This document shows positions 18,059 through 27,162 of a stretch of 64,000 bases of DNA, piece after piece. The stretch lies in NCBI RefSeq assembly GCF_002844575.1, contig NZ_PIQO01000011.1:1-64000 (forward strand), read 5' to 3'. Source of the stretch: Heyndrickxia camelliae (GTDB taxonomy: Bacteria > Bacillota > Bacilli > Bacillales > Bacillaceae_C). The notes below the pieces were generated by a model. That model was not told the origin of the DNA. It searched no databases and worked only from the letters and a program-made list of their open reading frames with translations. Numbering within the stretch: the first letter of the stretch is position 1; the number at the start of each line of letters is the position of its first letter. A program made the position numbers and the translations under genes.

Positions 18059-18814
18059 CTAATTTTTAAAATAATACATCAAAATGCCAGCAGCAACTGC
18101 TACATTTAATGATTCACTCTTTCCAAAGATAGGTATGTACAGATTTTTATCTGTTAAAGATAATACTTCTTTTGATACACCATTCCCTTCGTTCCCCAAA
18201 ATAAGGGCAAAGGAGGGTTCCGGTTGCACTTCTTTATAAGGAATTCCATTTTCCAGCGCTGTACCGTAGATTGGAACATTTGCAGCCTTTAGTTTTGGAA
18301 TCCATTCCTGTAAATTCCCCGACAAAAACTCCACATGAAAATGGCTTCCTTGAGCAGAGCGAAGAACCTTAGGATTATAAATATCTGCAGTCCCTTTCCC
18401 TAAAAGTATCACATCGATTCCAGCAGCATCCGCTGTTCGAATCATCGTACCTAAATTTCCCGGATCTTGAACACCGTCAAGTATTACATATGATTTACCC
18501 GTTAAGTCATCAATGGTAGCTTTTCTTATCTGACATATCGCAAAAATACCTTGCGTCGTTTCGGTATCGGAAATTAGTTTGCTTATTTCTGACGTAACTC
18601 TCGTTATAGATAATTCACTTACGTCCCAATTTGAAGGTATATCTACTTCTTCACTAACAATGATTTCCATTATATCCTCTTTATACTGTAGGGCTTCCTC
18701 TACTAAATGAAAACCTTCCAGAATATAAGTGTTTGTTTTTTCACGTTCTTTTTTGGCTAATAACTTTTTCCATTGTTTTATTTGGGGATTTTGTATGGAT
18801 TGGATATATTTCAC
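18059..18814 (-). CDS. TrmH/SpoU family rRNA or tRNA 2'-O-methyltransferase
   Basis: 251 aa. SPOUT-class methyltransferase with an N-terminal RNA-binding domain (1-95) and the knotted SAM domain with motifs LDGVQDPGNLGTMIRTADA, LILGNEGNGVS and IPIFGKSESLNVAVAAGI. The substrate cannot be read from sequence; B. subtilis YsgA, in the same place next to sspI and pheS, is the apparent orthologue. The start codon is GTG with AAGGAG 9 nt upstream. Confidence 0.9.
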   Translation of the reverse strand: MKYIQSIQNPQIKQWKKLLAKKEREKTNTYILEGFHLVEEALQYKEDIMEIIVSEEVDIPSNWDVSELSITRVTSEISKLISDTETTQGIFAICQIRKATIDDLTGKSYVILDGVQDPGNLGTMIRTADAAGIDVILLGKGTADIYNPKVLRSAQGSHFHVEFLSGNLQEWIPKLKAANVPIYGTALENGIPYKEVQPEPSFALILGNEGNGVSKEVLSLTDKNLYIPIFGKSESLNVAVAAGILMYYFKN

Positions 18815-18926
18815 AAGACAGTTCTCCTTATTATAGCTTGACTATCATTATAACGTATTTTTCATACATAGAAAATTTACTTAGTGTAATGATAAAAGGG
18901 AAAAGAATAAAAAGGAGTGTGTCTTC

Positions 18927-19136
18927 ATGAATTTGAACCTTCGAAATGCTATTATTCACAACGTTTCAGGCAATACACAAGATCAATTGAAAGATACGAT
19001 TGTAGATGCAATACAAAGAGGCGAAGAAAAGCTGCTTCCAGGTTTAGGCGTGTTATTTGAGGTAATTTGGAACAATGCGGATCAAAAGGAACAAGAAATG
19101 ATGCTTGATACACTAGAACAAGGTTTAAAACATTAA
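18927..19136 (+). CDS. sspI: Small acid-soluble spore protein SspI
   Basis: 69 aa, matching the SspI family in length and sequence ([18 protein letters not shown]... [16 protein letters not shown]). A minor spore-core protein made late in the forespore, so its presence marks an endospore former. It is divergent from the methyltransferase gene as in B. subtilis (ysgA/sspI). A strong AAGGAG precedes the ATG. I could not place a convincing sigma-G promoter upstream. Confidence 0.95.
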   Translation: MNLNLRNAIIHNVSGNTQDQLKDTIVDAIQRGEEKLLPGLGVLFEVIWNNADQKEQEMMLDTLEQGLKH

Positions 19137-19172
19137 GCAGCAATATCAATTAACAGAAGTTTTTATTAGAAG

Positions 19173-19343
19173 TTCTAAATACCATCTGAAAGAAAAATCG
19201 ACGCAATGCGGCCCCTTCAGAATTCTAAAGACCATTTGTTCGAGGAAATAAGTGGGAGATAGGCTTTATTAGGGGCATAAAGACCCTTTTCATTCAAAAA
19301 ATCAGTCTGAATGGGTCTTTAAAAGGATTCTAAAAACCAATCG
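19173..19343 (+). repeat. Degenerate direct repeats downstream of sspI
   Basis: Three copies of a TTCTAAANACCATNTG-like motif at 19173-19188, 19223-19238 and 19328-19343, spaced 50 and 105 bp. A hairpin AAAGACCC/GGGTCTTT at 19279-19320 lies between the second and third and may end sspI transcription. No coding frame is supported in this 327-bp gap. Confidence 0.4.
19279..19320 (+). terminator. Possible sspI terminator
   Basis: Stem AAAGACCC/GGGTCTTT with an inner CATTCA/TGAATG pairing. The tail is A-rich rather than T-rich on the plus strand, so termination is uncertain. Confidence 0.4.
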
Positions 19344-19402
19344 ATGTCCAGAAACGCTATAGAAATAGCACCTTATGTAAATAAGCGGAATTAGTGTCCG
19401 CC
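19342..19402. repeat. Dispersed intergenic repeat, family 2, fragment
   Basis: ATGTCCAG...AAATAGCACC...AAGCGGAATTAGTGTCCGC: the same building blocks as the repeat at 11981-12152, shorter and diverged. Confidence 0.4.
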
Positions 19403-19408
19403 AAAAGC

Positions 19409-19447
19409 AAAACACGCATGGATTTCTCAAATATCCATGCGTGTTTG
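19409..19447 (-). terminator. Terminator of the M42 peptidase gene
   Basis: Perfect 14-bp stem AAACACGCATGGAT/ATCCATGCGTGTTT, 17 bp after the stop codon of the peptidase gene. Confidence 0.85.
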
Positions 19448-19463
19448 CTTGCTTATAGCAGTC

Positions 19464-20549
19464 TTACTCAAATGTAAGTTTATTTACTGTATCTCTGTCT
19501 AAGCGCTTAATTACTTCTGTAATTAACTTCACTGCATTTTCATAATCATCACGATGAAGCATTGCAGCGTGTGAATGAATATAACGAGTTGCAATGGTAA
19601 TAGCCAGTGATGGGACACCATTTGCTGTTAAATGGATGGAACCCGCGTCTGTTCCGCCACCAGGAATCGATTCAAATTGATACGGGATATTTAATTCCTC
19701 CGCAACACCTACAACTAAGTCACGAAGTCCTTTATGAGATACCATTGAAGCATCATAAAGGATAATTTGAGGACCTTCACCCATTTTACTCATTGCTTCT
19801 TTTTCAGAAAGTCCTGGTGTGTCACCTGCAATCCCTACGTCAACACCAAAGCCGATATCAGGCTTAATAACATTTGCAGCTGTCTTAGCTCCGCGAAGAC
19901 CAACTTCTTCCTGAACATTTCCTACTCCGTATACAATGTTTGGATGATTTTCATTTTTTAAGTTCTTAAGGACATCAATTGCAATCGCACAACCAATACG
20001 ATTATCCCATGCTTTTGCTAAAAGCATTTTTTCATTATTCATTACAGTAAACTCGAAATATGGAACGACCATATCCCCTGGCAATACGCCCCACTCAAGA
20101 GCTTCTTCTTTGCTGGAAGCACCAATATCAATAAACATGTCTTTGATTTCGTATGGTTTTTTACGAACTTCAGCTGATAATACATGTGGCGGTTTTGAAC
20201 CGATAATACCTGTAATATCTCCTTTTCGGGTCACAATTGTCACACGTTGAGCAAGCATAACTTGTGACCACCAGCCTCCAACCGTTTGAAAACGGATAAA
20301 GCCCTTATCATCGATTTTTGTTACCATGAAGCCGACTTCATCTAAATGGCCAGCCACCATGATCTTGGGGCCATTCTCATCGCCAACTTTTTTCGCAATT
20401 AAACTGCCTAAACCATCAGAAGTAATTTCATCAGCAAACGGTTCTATGTATTTTTTCATCACATCATAAACTTCACGTTCATTTCCTGGAATGCCTTTTG
20501 CATCTGTTAGGTCCTTCAGCATCGTTAATGTTTCATCTAATTTAGCCAA
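19464..20549 (-). CDS. ysdC: M42 family metallopeptidase (glutamyl aminopeptidase-like)
   Basis: 361 aa, the length of B. subtilis YsdC. Cytoplasmic tetrahedral aminopeptidase family. Metal-binding motifs are visible: [11 protein letters not shown] (about 68-78), [13 protein letters not shown] (about 181-193), [10 protein letters not shown] (about 213-222) and the C-terminal IATRYIHSH. The true start is taken as the TTG at 20549, preceded by GGAGG with an 8-nt spacer (MAKLDETL); the longer frame to 20615 has no such site. Substrate preference is unknown. Confidence 0.9.
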   Translation of the reverse strand: MAKLDETLTMLKDLTDAKGIPGNEREVYDVMKKYIEPFADEITSDGLGSLIAKKVGDENGPKIMVAGHLDEVGFMVTKIDDKGFIRFQTVGGWWSQVMLAQRVTIVTRKGDITGIIGSKPPHVLSAEVRKKPYEIKDMFIDIGASSKEEALEWGVLPGDMVVPYFEFTVMNNEKMLLAKAWDNRIGCAIAIDVLKNLKNENHPNIVYGVGNVQEEVGLRGAKTAANVIKPDIGFGVDVGIAGDTPGLSEKEAMSKMGEGPQIILYDASMVSHKGLRDLVVGVAEELNIPYQFESIPGGGTDAGSIHLTANGVPSLAITIATRYIHSHAAMLHRDDYENAVKLITEVIKRLDRDTVNKLTFE

Positions 20550-20717
20550 TATCATGACCTCCGAATTAATAATATGTACCTTCCCTATTATAATGGAAAA
20601 AGCAAAAATGTACAAAAATTCTGCTATTAATATGTTTTCTCTCTCATATATTACTTCATTACTAATTAAATATACCCGCTACGACCTTCTTAAAGAATAA
20701 AACAAGATGAATGCAAA

Positions 20718-20903
20718 TTAAAAAATGACTGGAGCACCTTTATCAAGTGATCCAATCATTATATAATCTTCATTTTCAAGGTGATTTTCCGTTCTGTATG
20801 TAAATCCAATTGAGGTTTATATTTGAAACTATTCTATTAATCCCGGAGTTCTCTTCCTCATCACGATTCTACCGAAACCATAATAAAAATGAAACAATAT
20901 CAT
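20718..20903 (-). pseudogene. Possible decayed reading frame
   Basis: A 62-codon frame starting MILFHFYYGFGRIVMRKRTP is broken by in-frame stops at codons 25 and 29, after which it reads TSIGFTYRTENHLENEDYIM and on to GAPVIF before a final stop. The second half has protein-like composition, but no ribosome-binding site is seen. In B. subtilis ysdB lies between ysdC and ysdA; I cannot show that this is its remnant. The rest of the 20550-20952 gap shows nothing clear. Confidence 0.2.
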
Positions 20904-20952
20904 CGCAAACAACGTAGATTAAGAAATCTTTTAAATAAGGGGCTAAAACGAT

Positions 20953-21132
20953 ATGAGCGTAATTGCATTTCTACCTTTGTTACTTAGTGTAGTTCCATTA
21001 GTTATTTGCATCCTTCTTCTTGTTTGGATTCATGATATTAAAATGAATTCTGTAAGACAAGTAGAACAGAATAAACAAATCATACAATTATTACATGATA
21101 TGAATAATAAAACCAAAAATCCTAATATGTAA
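20953..21132 (+). CDS. Small single-pass membrane protein
   Basis: 59 aa. One hydrophobic helix (residues about 4-26: starting IAFLPLLLSVVPLVICILLL) followed by a charged, asparagine-rich tail that may form a short coiled coil (residues 30-50). AAGGGG stands 10 nt before the ATG, and a bidirectional terminator begins 9 bp after the stop. I do not recognise a named family; it is predicted from ribosome-binding site, composition and terminator. Confidence 0.65.
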   Translation: MSVIAFLPLLLSVVPLVICILLLVWIHDIKMNSVRQVEQNKQIIQLLHDMNNKTKNPNM

Positions 21133-21140
21133 AGAACGTA

Positions 21141-21167
21141 AAAATGCCCTTATATTTGGGCATTTTC
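21141..21167. terminator. Bidirectional terminator
   Basis: AAAATGCCC/GGGCATTTT stem with an 8-nt loop, between the convergent 59-aa gene and the TVP38-like gene. Confidence 0.8.
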
Positions 21168-21170
21168 GTT

Positions 21171-21743
21171 TCATGATGTACCATTAAAAAATTCACGCCA
21201 CTTCATCACAACCACTTTTTCTCTTAAAATATAAAACAAGATTGAAAGTGCAAGCAGTATCATGATTATCATGCCTGGAGTAAAGCGGGAAATAAATTGT
21301 CCGAACACAGTATAGAAAAAAACTAGAGGAATATTGGTTACTAGAGAGCCTTTCATAAAGTCACGAAAATTTGGATTTCTTTCTATTAAACAAATCGTTA
21401 ATAGTTGATAATGGACGAAGGGAATGAGCCGTAAAATAGCAATTTGCCCTACTGTTAACTTTGCATGCTGCCCGAACCACTTTTGTTTAATTCTAACAAA
21501 CTTCTCAAAGGTGCGCGGCATTTTTTTTATCCAAACAAAGCTAATAACGGATAGCAGCAGCAACCCTATTAAAGAATAAATAATTCCTAATAAGCTTCCG
21601 AAAAGTATCCCACCTGCCATACAAACAACTGCTACTGGTATAAATAGGAATTGCCTTAGTAGGTGAAATAAGATAAACAAAAATGGGGCTAAAATGGCAC
21701 TACTTTCAACAAATGAAAATAAGATCACTAATTGATCATTCAC
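21171..21743 (-). CDS. TVP38/TMEM64 family membrane protein (YtxB-like)
   Basis: 190 aa with five to six hydrophobic segments and the SNARE-associated/VTT (DedA-like) core: FIPVAVVCMAGGILFGSLLGIIYSLIGL, then the motif RLIPFVHYQLLTICL and a late LVTNIPLVFFYTVFG. The biochemical role of these proteins in bacteria is not settled; related families act as lipid scramblases or transporters. The start is GTG with GGGTGAG upstream. It sits alone between two terminators. Confidence 0.8.
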   Translation of the reverse strand: MNDQLVILFSFVESSAILAPFLFILFHLLRQFLFIPVAVVCMAGGILFGSLLGIIYSLIGLLLLSVISFVWIKKMPRTFEKFVRIKQKWFGQHAKLTVGQIAILRLIPFVHYQLLTICLIERNPNFRDFMKGSLVTNIPLVFFYTVFGQFISRFTPGMIIMILLALSILFYILREKVVVMKWREFFNGTS

Positions 21744-21822
21744 ATTCTCACCCGCCTTTGATGATTTATCTAAGATGGTGAACCATATTTATAACATATT
21801 GAACAAATCAGATGGTTATTAC

Positions 21823-22092
21823 TTAAATATGCAAAATGAAGTAGAAAAGGATTAAATCGAGCAGCGCTAAAATTGGAAATCCCCATTTAAAATTTGGATG
21901 CTGTGTTTTATGATGGAATATCTTCATTCCTATGGTCGTTCCACATGCTCCTCCAATGGCCGCAACTCTCCAAAGTGTTTTTTCTGGAATTCTCCATTTA
22001 TGCTTTTTGGCATAATTTTTATCTGCTCCCATGATTATCAGCCCTGCTATATTGATGATAATAAAATAACTTATGACAATCTTGTTTATCAT
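21823..22092 (-). CDS. ysdA: DUF1294 family membrane protein (YsdA-like)
   Basis: 89 aa, equal to B. subtilis YsdA. It has an N-terminal membrane helix, the DUF1294 signature MGADKNYAKKHKWRIPEKTLWRVAAIGG, then GTTIGMKIFHHKTQHPNF and a C-terminal hydrophobic helix. Function unknown. The start at 22092 has GGGGG 6 nt upstream; a longer frame back to 22155 runs through the rplT terminator. It is next to rplT as in B. subtilis. Confidence 0.85.
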   Translation of the reverse strand: MINKIVISYFIIINIAGLIIMGADKNYAKKHKWRIPEKTLWRVAAIGGACGTTIGMKIFHHKTQHPNFKWGFPILALLDLILFYFILHI

Positions 22093-22117
22093 TTGTATCC
22101 CCCTATATAAAAAGCCA

Positions 22118-22143
22118 TTCTCTTGATCTAGAGAATGGCTTTC
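22118..22143 (-). terminator. Terminator of the infC-rpmI-rplT operon
   Basis: AAAGCCATTCTCT/AGAGAATGGCTTT stem followed by TTATA on the minus strand. It lies after repeat copy B and before ysdA. Confidence 0.75.
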
Positions 22144-22145
22144 TA

Positions 22146-22325
22146 TGTCTAGCACAACACCTATCGGCTAGCGGATTTCTCCGTCTCCTCCTACGATAAG
22201 TCAACATCAGCTGAAATTTAAGTGATAATTTCACTTGCTCGTGAACTACCTCAGCAGGTTTCCTTTATCTCGAGCCTACGACTACGTAATCCGTATGCCG
22301 ATGGGCAAGGCGCTTTCGCTTTTCT
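22146..22325 (+). repeat. Dispersed repeat, family 1, copy B
   Basis: About 180 bp, the closest relative of copy A (17455-17664, opposite orientation). Long identical tracts include ATCGGCTAGCGGATTTCT and CACTTGCTCGTGAACTAC; roughly 25 bp are missing before the right end. It lies directly after the rplT stop and before the operon terminator, so it is transcribed as 3' UTR. Confidence 0.8.
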
Positions 22326-22332
22326 TCTTTTC

Positions 22333-22692
22333 TTATTTAGAAAATTGAGCTTTTGCTTGGTTTGCAAGTTCTGCAAATGCTTTTTCATCATGGATAGCAA
22401 GATCAGAAAGCATTTTACGGTTTACTTCGATGCCAGCAAGCTTAAGTCCGTGCATTAAACGGCTGTAAGAAAGACCGTTAATACGTGCAGCTGCATTGAT
22501 ACGAGTAATCCATAGCTTACGGAAGTCGCGTTTTTTCTGACGACGGTCACGATAAGCATACATATAAGATTTCATTACTTGTTGATTAGCAACTTTAAAT
22601 AATGTATGTTTTGAACCAAAATAACCTTTTGCTAGTTTAAGAACTTTTTTACGACGTCTGCGGGTAACTGTTCCGCCTTTTACACGTGGCAT
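22333..22692 (-). CDS. rplT: Ribosomal protein L20
   Basis: 119 aa, full length. Binds 23S rRNA early in 50S assembly and in Bacillus also represses its own operon through the leader RNA. The sequence is canonical ([26 protein letters not shown]... [15 protein letters not shown]). Last gene of infC-rpmI-rplT, 31 bp after rpmI. Confidence 0.99.
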   Translation of the reverse strand: MPRVKGGTVTRRRRKKVLKLAKGYFGSKHTLFKVANQQVMKSYMYAYRDRRQKKRDFRKLWITRINAAARINGLSYSRLMHGLKLAGIEVNRKMLSDLAIHDEKAFAELANQAKAQFSK

Positions 22693-22723
22693 AATATTTC
22701 CCTCCTATTTCAATTACGAACGA

Positions 22724-22921
22724 TTAGATATTAGAAAGCATTTGACGAATGCGTCTGAAATCACCTTTAGAAACTACAGTTGATTTACGAAGCTTACGTT
22801 TTTGTTTTGTTACTTTATTTGCGAACAAGTGGCTTCTGTAAGCATGAGAACGTTTAAGTTTGCCAGAACCTGTTCTCTTGAAACGCTTTGCTGAGCCGCG
22901 GTGAGTTTTCATTTTTGGCAT
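22724..22921 (-). CDS. rpmI: Ribosomal protein L35
   Basis: 65 aa, very basic, canonical L35 sequence ([21 protein letters not shown]). Middle gene of the infC-rpmI-rplT operon, 21 bp after infC. Confidence 0.99.
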   Translation of the reverse strand: MPKMKTHRGSAKRFKRTGSGKLKRSHAYRSHLFANKVTKQKRKLRKSTVVSKGDFRRIRQMLSNI

Positions 22922-22942
22922 AGGATTTTCCTCCTCATAACT

Positions 22943-23458
22943 TTACTTTTCTGTTTTTGGTGCAAGAACTAAAAACATACTGCGTCCGTCCATTTTCGGC
23001 TTAGATTCGATTGTGCTAACCTCTGCACAAGCTTCAGCGAAACGGTCAAGAACCCGTTGACCAATTTCTTTATGTGTAATCGCACGGCCTTTGAAACGAA
23101 TGCTTGCTTTTACCTTGTCTCCCTTTTCAAGAAACTTAAGGGCATTGCGAAGCTTTGTATTAAAATCATGTTCTTCAATGGTAGGGCTCAAACGAACCTC
23201 TTTAATACTGATGACTTTTTGATTTTTACGTGCTTCTTTTTCTTTCTTTTGCTGTTCAAAACGATATTTACCATAGTCCATAATACGAGCTACTGGCGGT
23301 TTTGCATTTGGTGCAACCAGAACAAGATCAAGGTTTACCCTTGAAGCAATTTCGATTGCTTCATTACGGGATTTAACACCTAGCTGCTCACCGTTTTGAC
23401 CAATAAGACGCACTTCACGTGCGCGAATGCCATCATTTACCATCATATCTTTGCTAAT
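22943..23458 (-). CDS. infC: Translation initiation factor IF-3
   Basis: 171 aa from the start chosen here. Binds the 30S subunit, prevents premature 50S joining and proofreads start codons. N-domain with [17 protein letters not shown] and the linker [16 protein letters not shown] are typical. The start is an ATT at 23456-23458: GGAGG is 9 nt upstream of it, whereas the first ATG (23446) is 21 nt away. AUU starts are conserved in infC and allow IF-3 to limit its own synthesis. First gene of infC-rpmI-rplT. Confidence 0.96.
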   Translation of the reverse strand: MSKDMMVNDGIRAREVRLIGQNGEQLGVKSRNEAIEIASRVNLDLVLVAPNAKPPVARIMDYGKYRFEQQKKEKEARKNQKVISIKEVRLSPTIEEHDFNTKLRNALKFLEKGDKVKASIRFKGRAITHKEIGQRVLDRFAEACAEVSTIESKPKMDGRSMFLVLAPKTEK

Positions 23459-23624
23459 AGTTAGCCACCTCCAAGGTATAATCGAGCAATCAGAAAATCT
23501 ATGATTACAAAAAAGTAACTATAGCTCGTCTTTTGCTTCCTGGAAGCTAAGGCAAGCTTAGAATAGGTTTGGGTTAAAGAATTCCGCCATCATTGAACTT
23601 TTATATTGTTAGGTTTCTTGACAA

Positions 23625-23780
23625 AATAAAAAGTGCGGGCAAGAGTTACCCGCACTTACATTCACGCATGAATAGTTTTTGAATGTGATGAATTTCGAAA
23701 CCTGCCAACTGCAATAAAAGCGTCAATCAGGCGAGAAGCGGGTTGCTCCTTCTTTTCCCTAAACTAATATTCAATTTACC
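23625..23780 (-). promoter_or_regulatory. L20-type leader of infC-rpmI-rplT with terminator
   Basis: Between the promoter and infC lies a structured leader ending in a strong terminator AAGTGCGGG/CCCGCACTT plus TTTATTTT (23625-23657). Position and layout match the Bacillus L20 leader, where L20 binding favours termination. The pseudoknot was not folded here, so assignment rests on context. Confidence 0.75.
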
Positions 23781-23786
23781 TTAGAT

Positions 23787-23816
23787 AATATAACATATTA
23801 CTTTATTCGATGTCAA
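23787..23816 (-). promoter_or_regulatory. Sigma-A promoter of infC-rpmI-rplT
   Basis: -35 TTGACA (23811-23816), 18-bp spacer, -10 TATATT (23787-23792), about 330 bp upstream of infC, leaving room for the leader. Confidence 0.75.
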
Positions 23817-23891
23817 ATGGCTTGCTGTTAGTATTTTTTAAAACAACATCATTTATATTATCAAAGATTTATTTATGGTGCAATGGAATTT

Positions 23892-25820
23892 TTATTTTTT
23901 CTCTTGGACTTCGGTTTTTAAGTTCTCTATAAATTGATCAAACGAAATAGTTTCTGATTTTTGTTCACCATATTTTCGAACATTAACCGCATTGTCTTTT
24001 ACCTCATTATCCCCTACAACAAGCATGTACGGGATTTTTTGCATTTGTGCTTCACGGATTTTATATCCCATTTTCTCATCGCGTAAATCTAATTCAACCC
24101 TAAAACCTGCTGCCTTTAACTGTTCTTTTACTTGTTTAGCGTAATCTAGATGTGCATCAGGAGACACAGGGATAACCGTTGCTTGTACAGGAGCCAACCA
24201 AGTTGGGAATGCTCCCTTATATTCTTCAATTAGATAAGCTACGAAGCGCTCCATGGTAGATACAACACCACGATGGATAACAACAGGGCGATGCGGTTTG
24301 CCATCTTCACCGATATAATTTAAATCAAATCTTTCCGGAAGCAAGAAATCAAGCTGCACAGTAGATAATGTTTCATCTTTTCCTAATGCTGTACGAACTT
24401 GCACATCTAGTTTTGGACCATAGAAAGCTGCTTCTCCTTCTGCTTCAAAATACTGTAAGCCAAGATCGTCCATTGCGTCCTTTAACATCGATTGTGCTTT
24501 ATTCCACATCTCATCATCATCAAAATATTTTTCCTTGTCTTCAGGATCACGATAAGAAAGACGGAAGGAATAATCGGTAATATTAAAGTCTTTGTATACC
24601 TCAATAATTAATTCCACTACTCGTTTAAATTCATCGCGAATTTGATCTGGACGTACGAATATATGAGCATCATTTAAAGTCATACCGCGTACGCGCTGAA
24701 GTCCTGATAAAGCACCTGACATTTCATAACGATGCATCGTTCCTAACTCCGCAATTCGAATTGGTAATTCACGATAACTATGAATACCATTTTTGAATAC
24801 CATCATATGATGAGGGCAATTCATCGGGCGAAGTACAAGTTCTTCATTATCCATTTCCATTACCGGGAACATATCTTCATGATAGTGATCCCAATGGCCA
24901 CTTGTTTTATAAAGATCCACGCTACCCATAATTGGTGTGTAGACATGATCATAGCCAAGGCTTACTTCCTTATCCACAATATAGCGTTCTACAACTCGTC
25001 TAATAGTTGCACCCTTTGGCAGCCACAACGGCAAACCTTGTCCAACTTTTTGAGAAGTCATGAACAAGCTTAATTCTTTCCCTATTTTACGATGATCTCT
25101 TTCTTTTGCTTCTTCTAGTAAACGAAGGTGTTCATCCAATTGCTCTTTTTTGAAAAAAGCAGTTCCGTATATGCGTTGAAGCATTTTATTATCGCTATTT
25201 CCACGCCAATAAGCACCTGCGATGCTTAATAGTTTGAACTCTTTTATTTTACCTGTGGAAGGTACATGGACCCCGCGGCAAAGATCAATGAATTCTCCTT
25301 GTTCATATACGGTGACTTTTTCATCCGCAGGAATAGCTTCGATTAGTTCTTGCTTATACTCATCACCAGCAAAAATTTCCTTTGCTTCCTCCCGCGTCAC
25401 TTCTTTTCGGACAATTTCTAAGTTTTCGTTTACAATTTTCTTCATTTCTTTCTCTATTTTCGGAAGATCTTCCGGTGTAATTGACACATCGACATCCATA
25501 TCATAATAGAAGCCTCCTTCGATAACAGGACCAACACCCAATTTGACATTATCAAACAAACGTTTAACTGCTTGCGCCATTAAATGGGCTGTACTGTGAC
25601 GGAGGATTTCCAATGCTTCTGGTTGATCTGGTGTAATAATCGCGATTTTTCCATCTTCATGGATAGGTGTGCGAAGATCAATAAGCTTTTCGTTAAGCTT
25701 ACCTGCCAAAGCTTTTTTCTTTAAACCAGGACTGATAGAAGCTGCAATGTCCTCTGTTGTTGTTCCAACGGCGAATTCCTTAATCGCTCCATCTGGAAAT
25801 GTAATTTTAATCTCTGACAT
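23892..25820 (-). CDS. thrS: Threonyl-tRNA synthetase
   Basis: 642 aa, full length. Domain order: TGS (1-62), editing domain with [15 protein letters not shown] (HxxxH near residue 77) and [12 protein letters not shown], class II catalytic core (about 240-535; [12 protein letters not shown] with the zinc-binding Cys, and motif 3 [11 protein letters not shown]), and the C-terminal anticodon-binding domain (about 540-640). Controlled by a T-box leader. Start MSEIKI with AAGGAG upstream. Confidence 0.98.
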   Translation of the reverse strand: MSEIKITFPDGAIKEFAVGTTTEDIAASISPGLKKKALAGKLNEKLIDLRTPIHEDGKIAIITPDQPEALEILRHSTAHLMAQAVKRLFDNVKLGVGPVIEGGFYYDMDVDVSITPEDLPKIEKEMKKIVNENLEIVRKEVTREEAKEIFAGDEYKQELIEAIPADEKVTVYEQGEFIDLCRGVHVPSTGKIKEFKLLSIAGAYWRGNSDNKMLQRIYGTAFFKKEQLDEHLRLLEEAKERDHRKIGKELSLFMTSQKVGQGLPLWLPKGATIRRVVERYIVDKEVSLGYDHVYTPIMGSVDLYKTSGHWDHYHEDMFPVMEMDNEELVLRPMNCPHHMMVFKNGIHSYRELPIRIAELGTMHRYEMSGALSGLQRVRGMTLNDAHIFVRPDQIRDEFKRVVELIIEVYKDFNITDYSFRLSYRDPEDKEKYFDDDEMWNKAQSMLKDAMDDLGLQYFEAEGEAAFYGPKLDVQVRTALGKDETLSTVQLDFLLPERFDLNYIGEDGKPHRPVVIHRGVVSTMERFVAYLIEEYKGAFPTWLAPVQATVIPVSPDAHLDYAKQVKEQLKAAGFRVELDLRDEKMGYKIREAQMQKIPYMLVVGDNEVKDNAVNVRKYGEQKSETISFDQFIENLKTEVQEKK

Positions 25821-25851
25821 ATATGTCCACTCCTTATTTGTATTAGAAAAT

Positions 25852-26120
25852 AAAAAAACCCGTCCCTATGAAAAGGGACGAGTATTATTCACACGTGGTT
25901 CCACCCTATTTTTCACTTCCATGAACTAGAAATGACTTAGGATATTTTTAACGGAATATACCCGTCAACTATTACTAGTTAAAAACGTTCACAGTTGAAG
26001 TTTAGAGGTGGTAAGTATTCAAATCGTGATGGAAAGATTTCACCGTGCCTTTCCTCTCTGAAAACCGTAAAGGAATACCCTTGTCCTCATCATTACTTTT
26101 GCTATGTTTTCATTCATATG
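25852..26120 (-). promoter_or_regulatory. T-box leader (tRNA-Thr riboswitch) of thrS
   Basis: The T-box sequence AGGGTGGAACCACG is on the minus strand at about 25893-25907, followed by terminator stem GTCCCT/AGGGAC and a T-run (25852-25880). Two adjacent ACC (Thr) triplets at 26007-26012 lie in the expected specifier region. Confidence 0.92.
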
Positions 26121-26126
26121 TACGTA

Positions 26127-26155
26127 ATTATAGAAGTTTCTTTGCAGAAAATCAA
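26127..26155 (-). promoter_or_regulatory. Sigma-A promoter of thrS
   Basis: -35 TTGATT (26150-26155), 17-bp spacer, -10 TATAAT (26127-26132), just upstream of the T-box leader. Confidence 0.7.
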
Positions 26156-26195
26156 GAGTATGCGTTATTTTTTCCTTTACCTATTCGGAAGATTC

Positions 26196-27056
26196 CTACT
26201 TATTTGCTGCCTTCCCTAAATATGCCTTTTTTTCTTGCCAAAACTGATCCTTATTTTCAAGCAAGATTCGTTCTTCAAATATATTTTGCAGGGTCCGAAT
26301 TAAACCGTTATCAAATGAATCAGCATAAAGATAGATCTTCTTTGGAGCAATGGATAATAAAGGGGCGATTGTTACCGAATCAATATAAATTGGGTGATTG
26401 GTTAACAATCTGCGATCCAACAAATTAGATATTTCGTTTTTGGTAATCTCCTGAAATTGTTCATCATAAAAAATGCTATGCTGATCAAAATAGATCCTTA
26501 CAACCTCCAACTTAGCATCTCGATTTTGTAAGTAATCTCGAAGCATTTGAATAAAAACCTGGTATTCCTGCTCCATTTTATATTCATCTATTGCTAATTC
26601 TACATAAACAATGATCTGCTCGTAGTATTCCTTTAAGCGGAATTTTGCAAGGGAATCAATTGAAACTGTGTCATATTGTTCCAATAATGTGAAGACTGCA
26701 CGACGAATCATTTCTTCCTCATCTATTCCTCCAATTATAGAAGTTAATTCAGGTCTATCGCCGTTAAACATTTCAATGACGATTTCTAAAATATTGTTTT
26801 GTTCTTCTTCCTCTTTGTAGAAGAAATACTCCCTTAGAATCTCTTTCACCCAATCATTTCTTTTCTTCTGAATAATGAATTGAATCAATCCGTTTTGAAT
26901 ATTTTCTAATGATATCGTGGAGAGATCTATAGTTAAAAAATATTGTTTTTGATTTTGAAAGATTGTTTCGTGGAACCATATTTCTTTATCATTTTTAATA
27001 AAATATTCATGCAGCCATACTGCATCGTCTAAATGCTTGAAAATAAAATCCAACAT
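26196..27056 (-). CDS. ytxC: Putative sporulation protein YtxC
   Basis: 286 aa, soluble, acidic, mostly helical, with no signal peptide. The segment FIQKKRNDWVKEILREYFFYKEEEEQNNILEI at about 95-125 is the part I associate with the YtxC family. It lies between thrS and dnaI as in B. subtilis. The biochemical function is unknown. The 5' end of the thrS leader begins immediately after its stop codon. Confidence 0.75.
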   Translation of the reverse strand: MLDFIFKHLDDAVWLHEYFIKNDKEIWFHETIFQNQKQYFLTIDLSTISLENIQNGLIQFIIQKKRNDWVKEILREYFFYKEEEEQNNILEIVIEMFNGDRPELTSIIGGIDEEEMIRRAVFTLLEQYDTVSIDSLAKFRLKEYYEQIIVYVELAIDEYKMEQEYQVFIQMLRDYLQNRDAKLEVVRIYFDQHSIFYDEQFQEITKNEISNLLDRRLLTNHPIYIDSVTIAPLLSIAPKKIYLYADSFDNGLIRTLQNIFEERILLENKDQFWQEKKAYLGKAANK

Positions 27057-27124
27057 TAGCCCCCCTTGCTATGGAAATTTCCATGTTTTATATATATGGG
27101 AGGCTTGGTTATTTTAGAAGTCGA

Positions 27125-27162
27125 GGATAAAAAAAGAAGAGCCAAGTCATGCCTTAGCCCTT
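27125..27162 (-). terminator. Terminator after dnaI
   Basis: GGGCTAAG/CTTGGCTC stem (with G-U pairs), followed by TTCTTTTTTT on the minus strand, starting at the dnaI stop. Confidence 0.65.
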
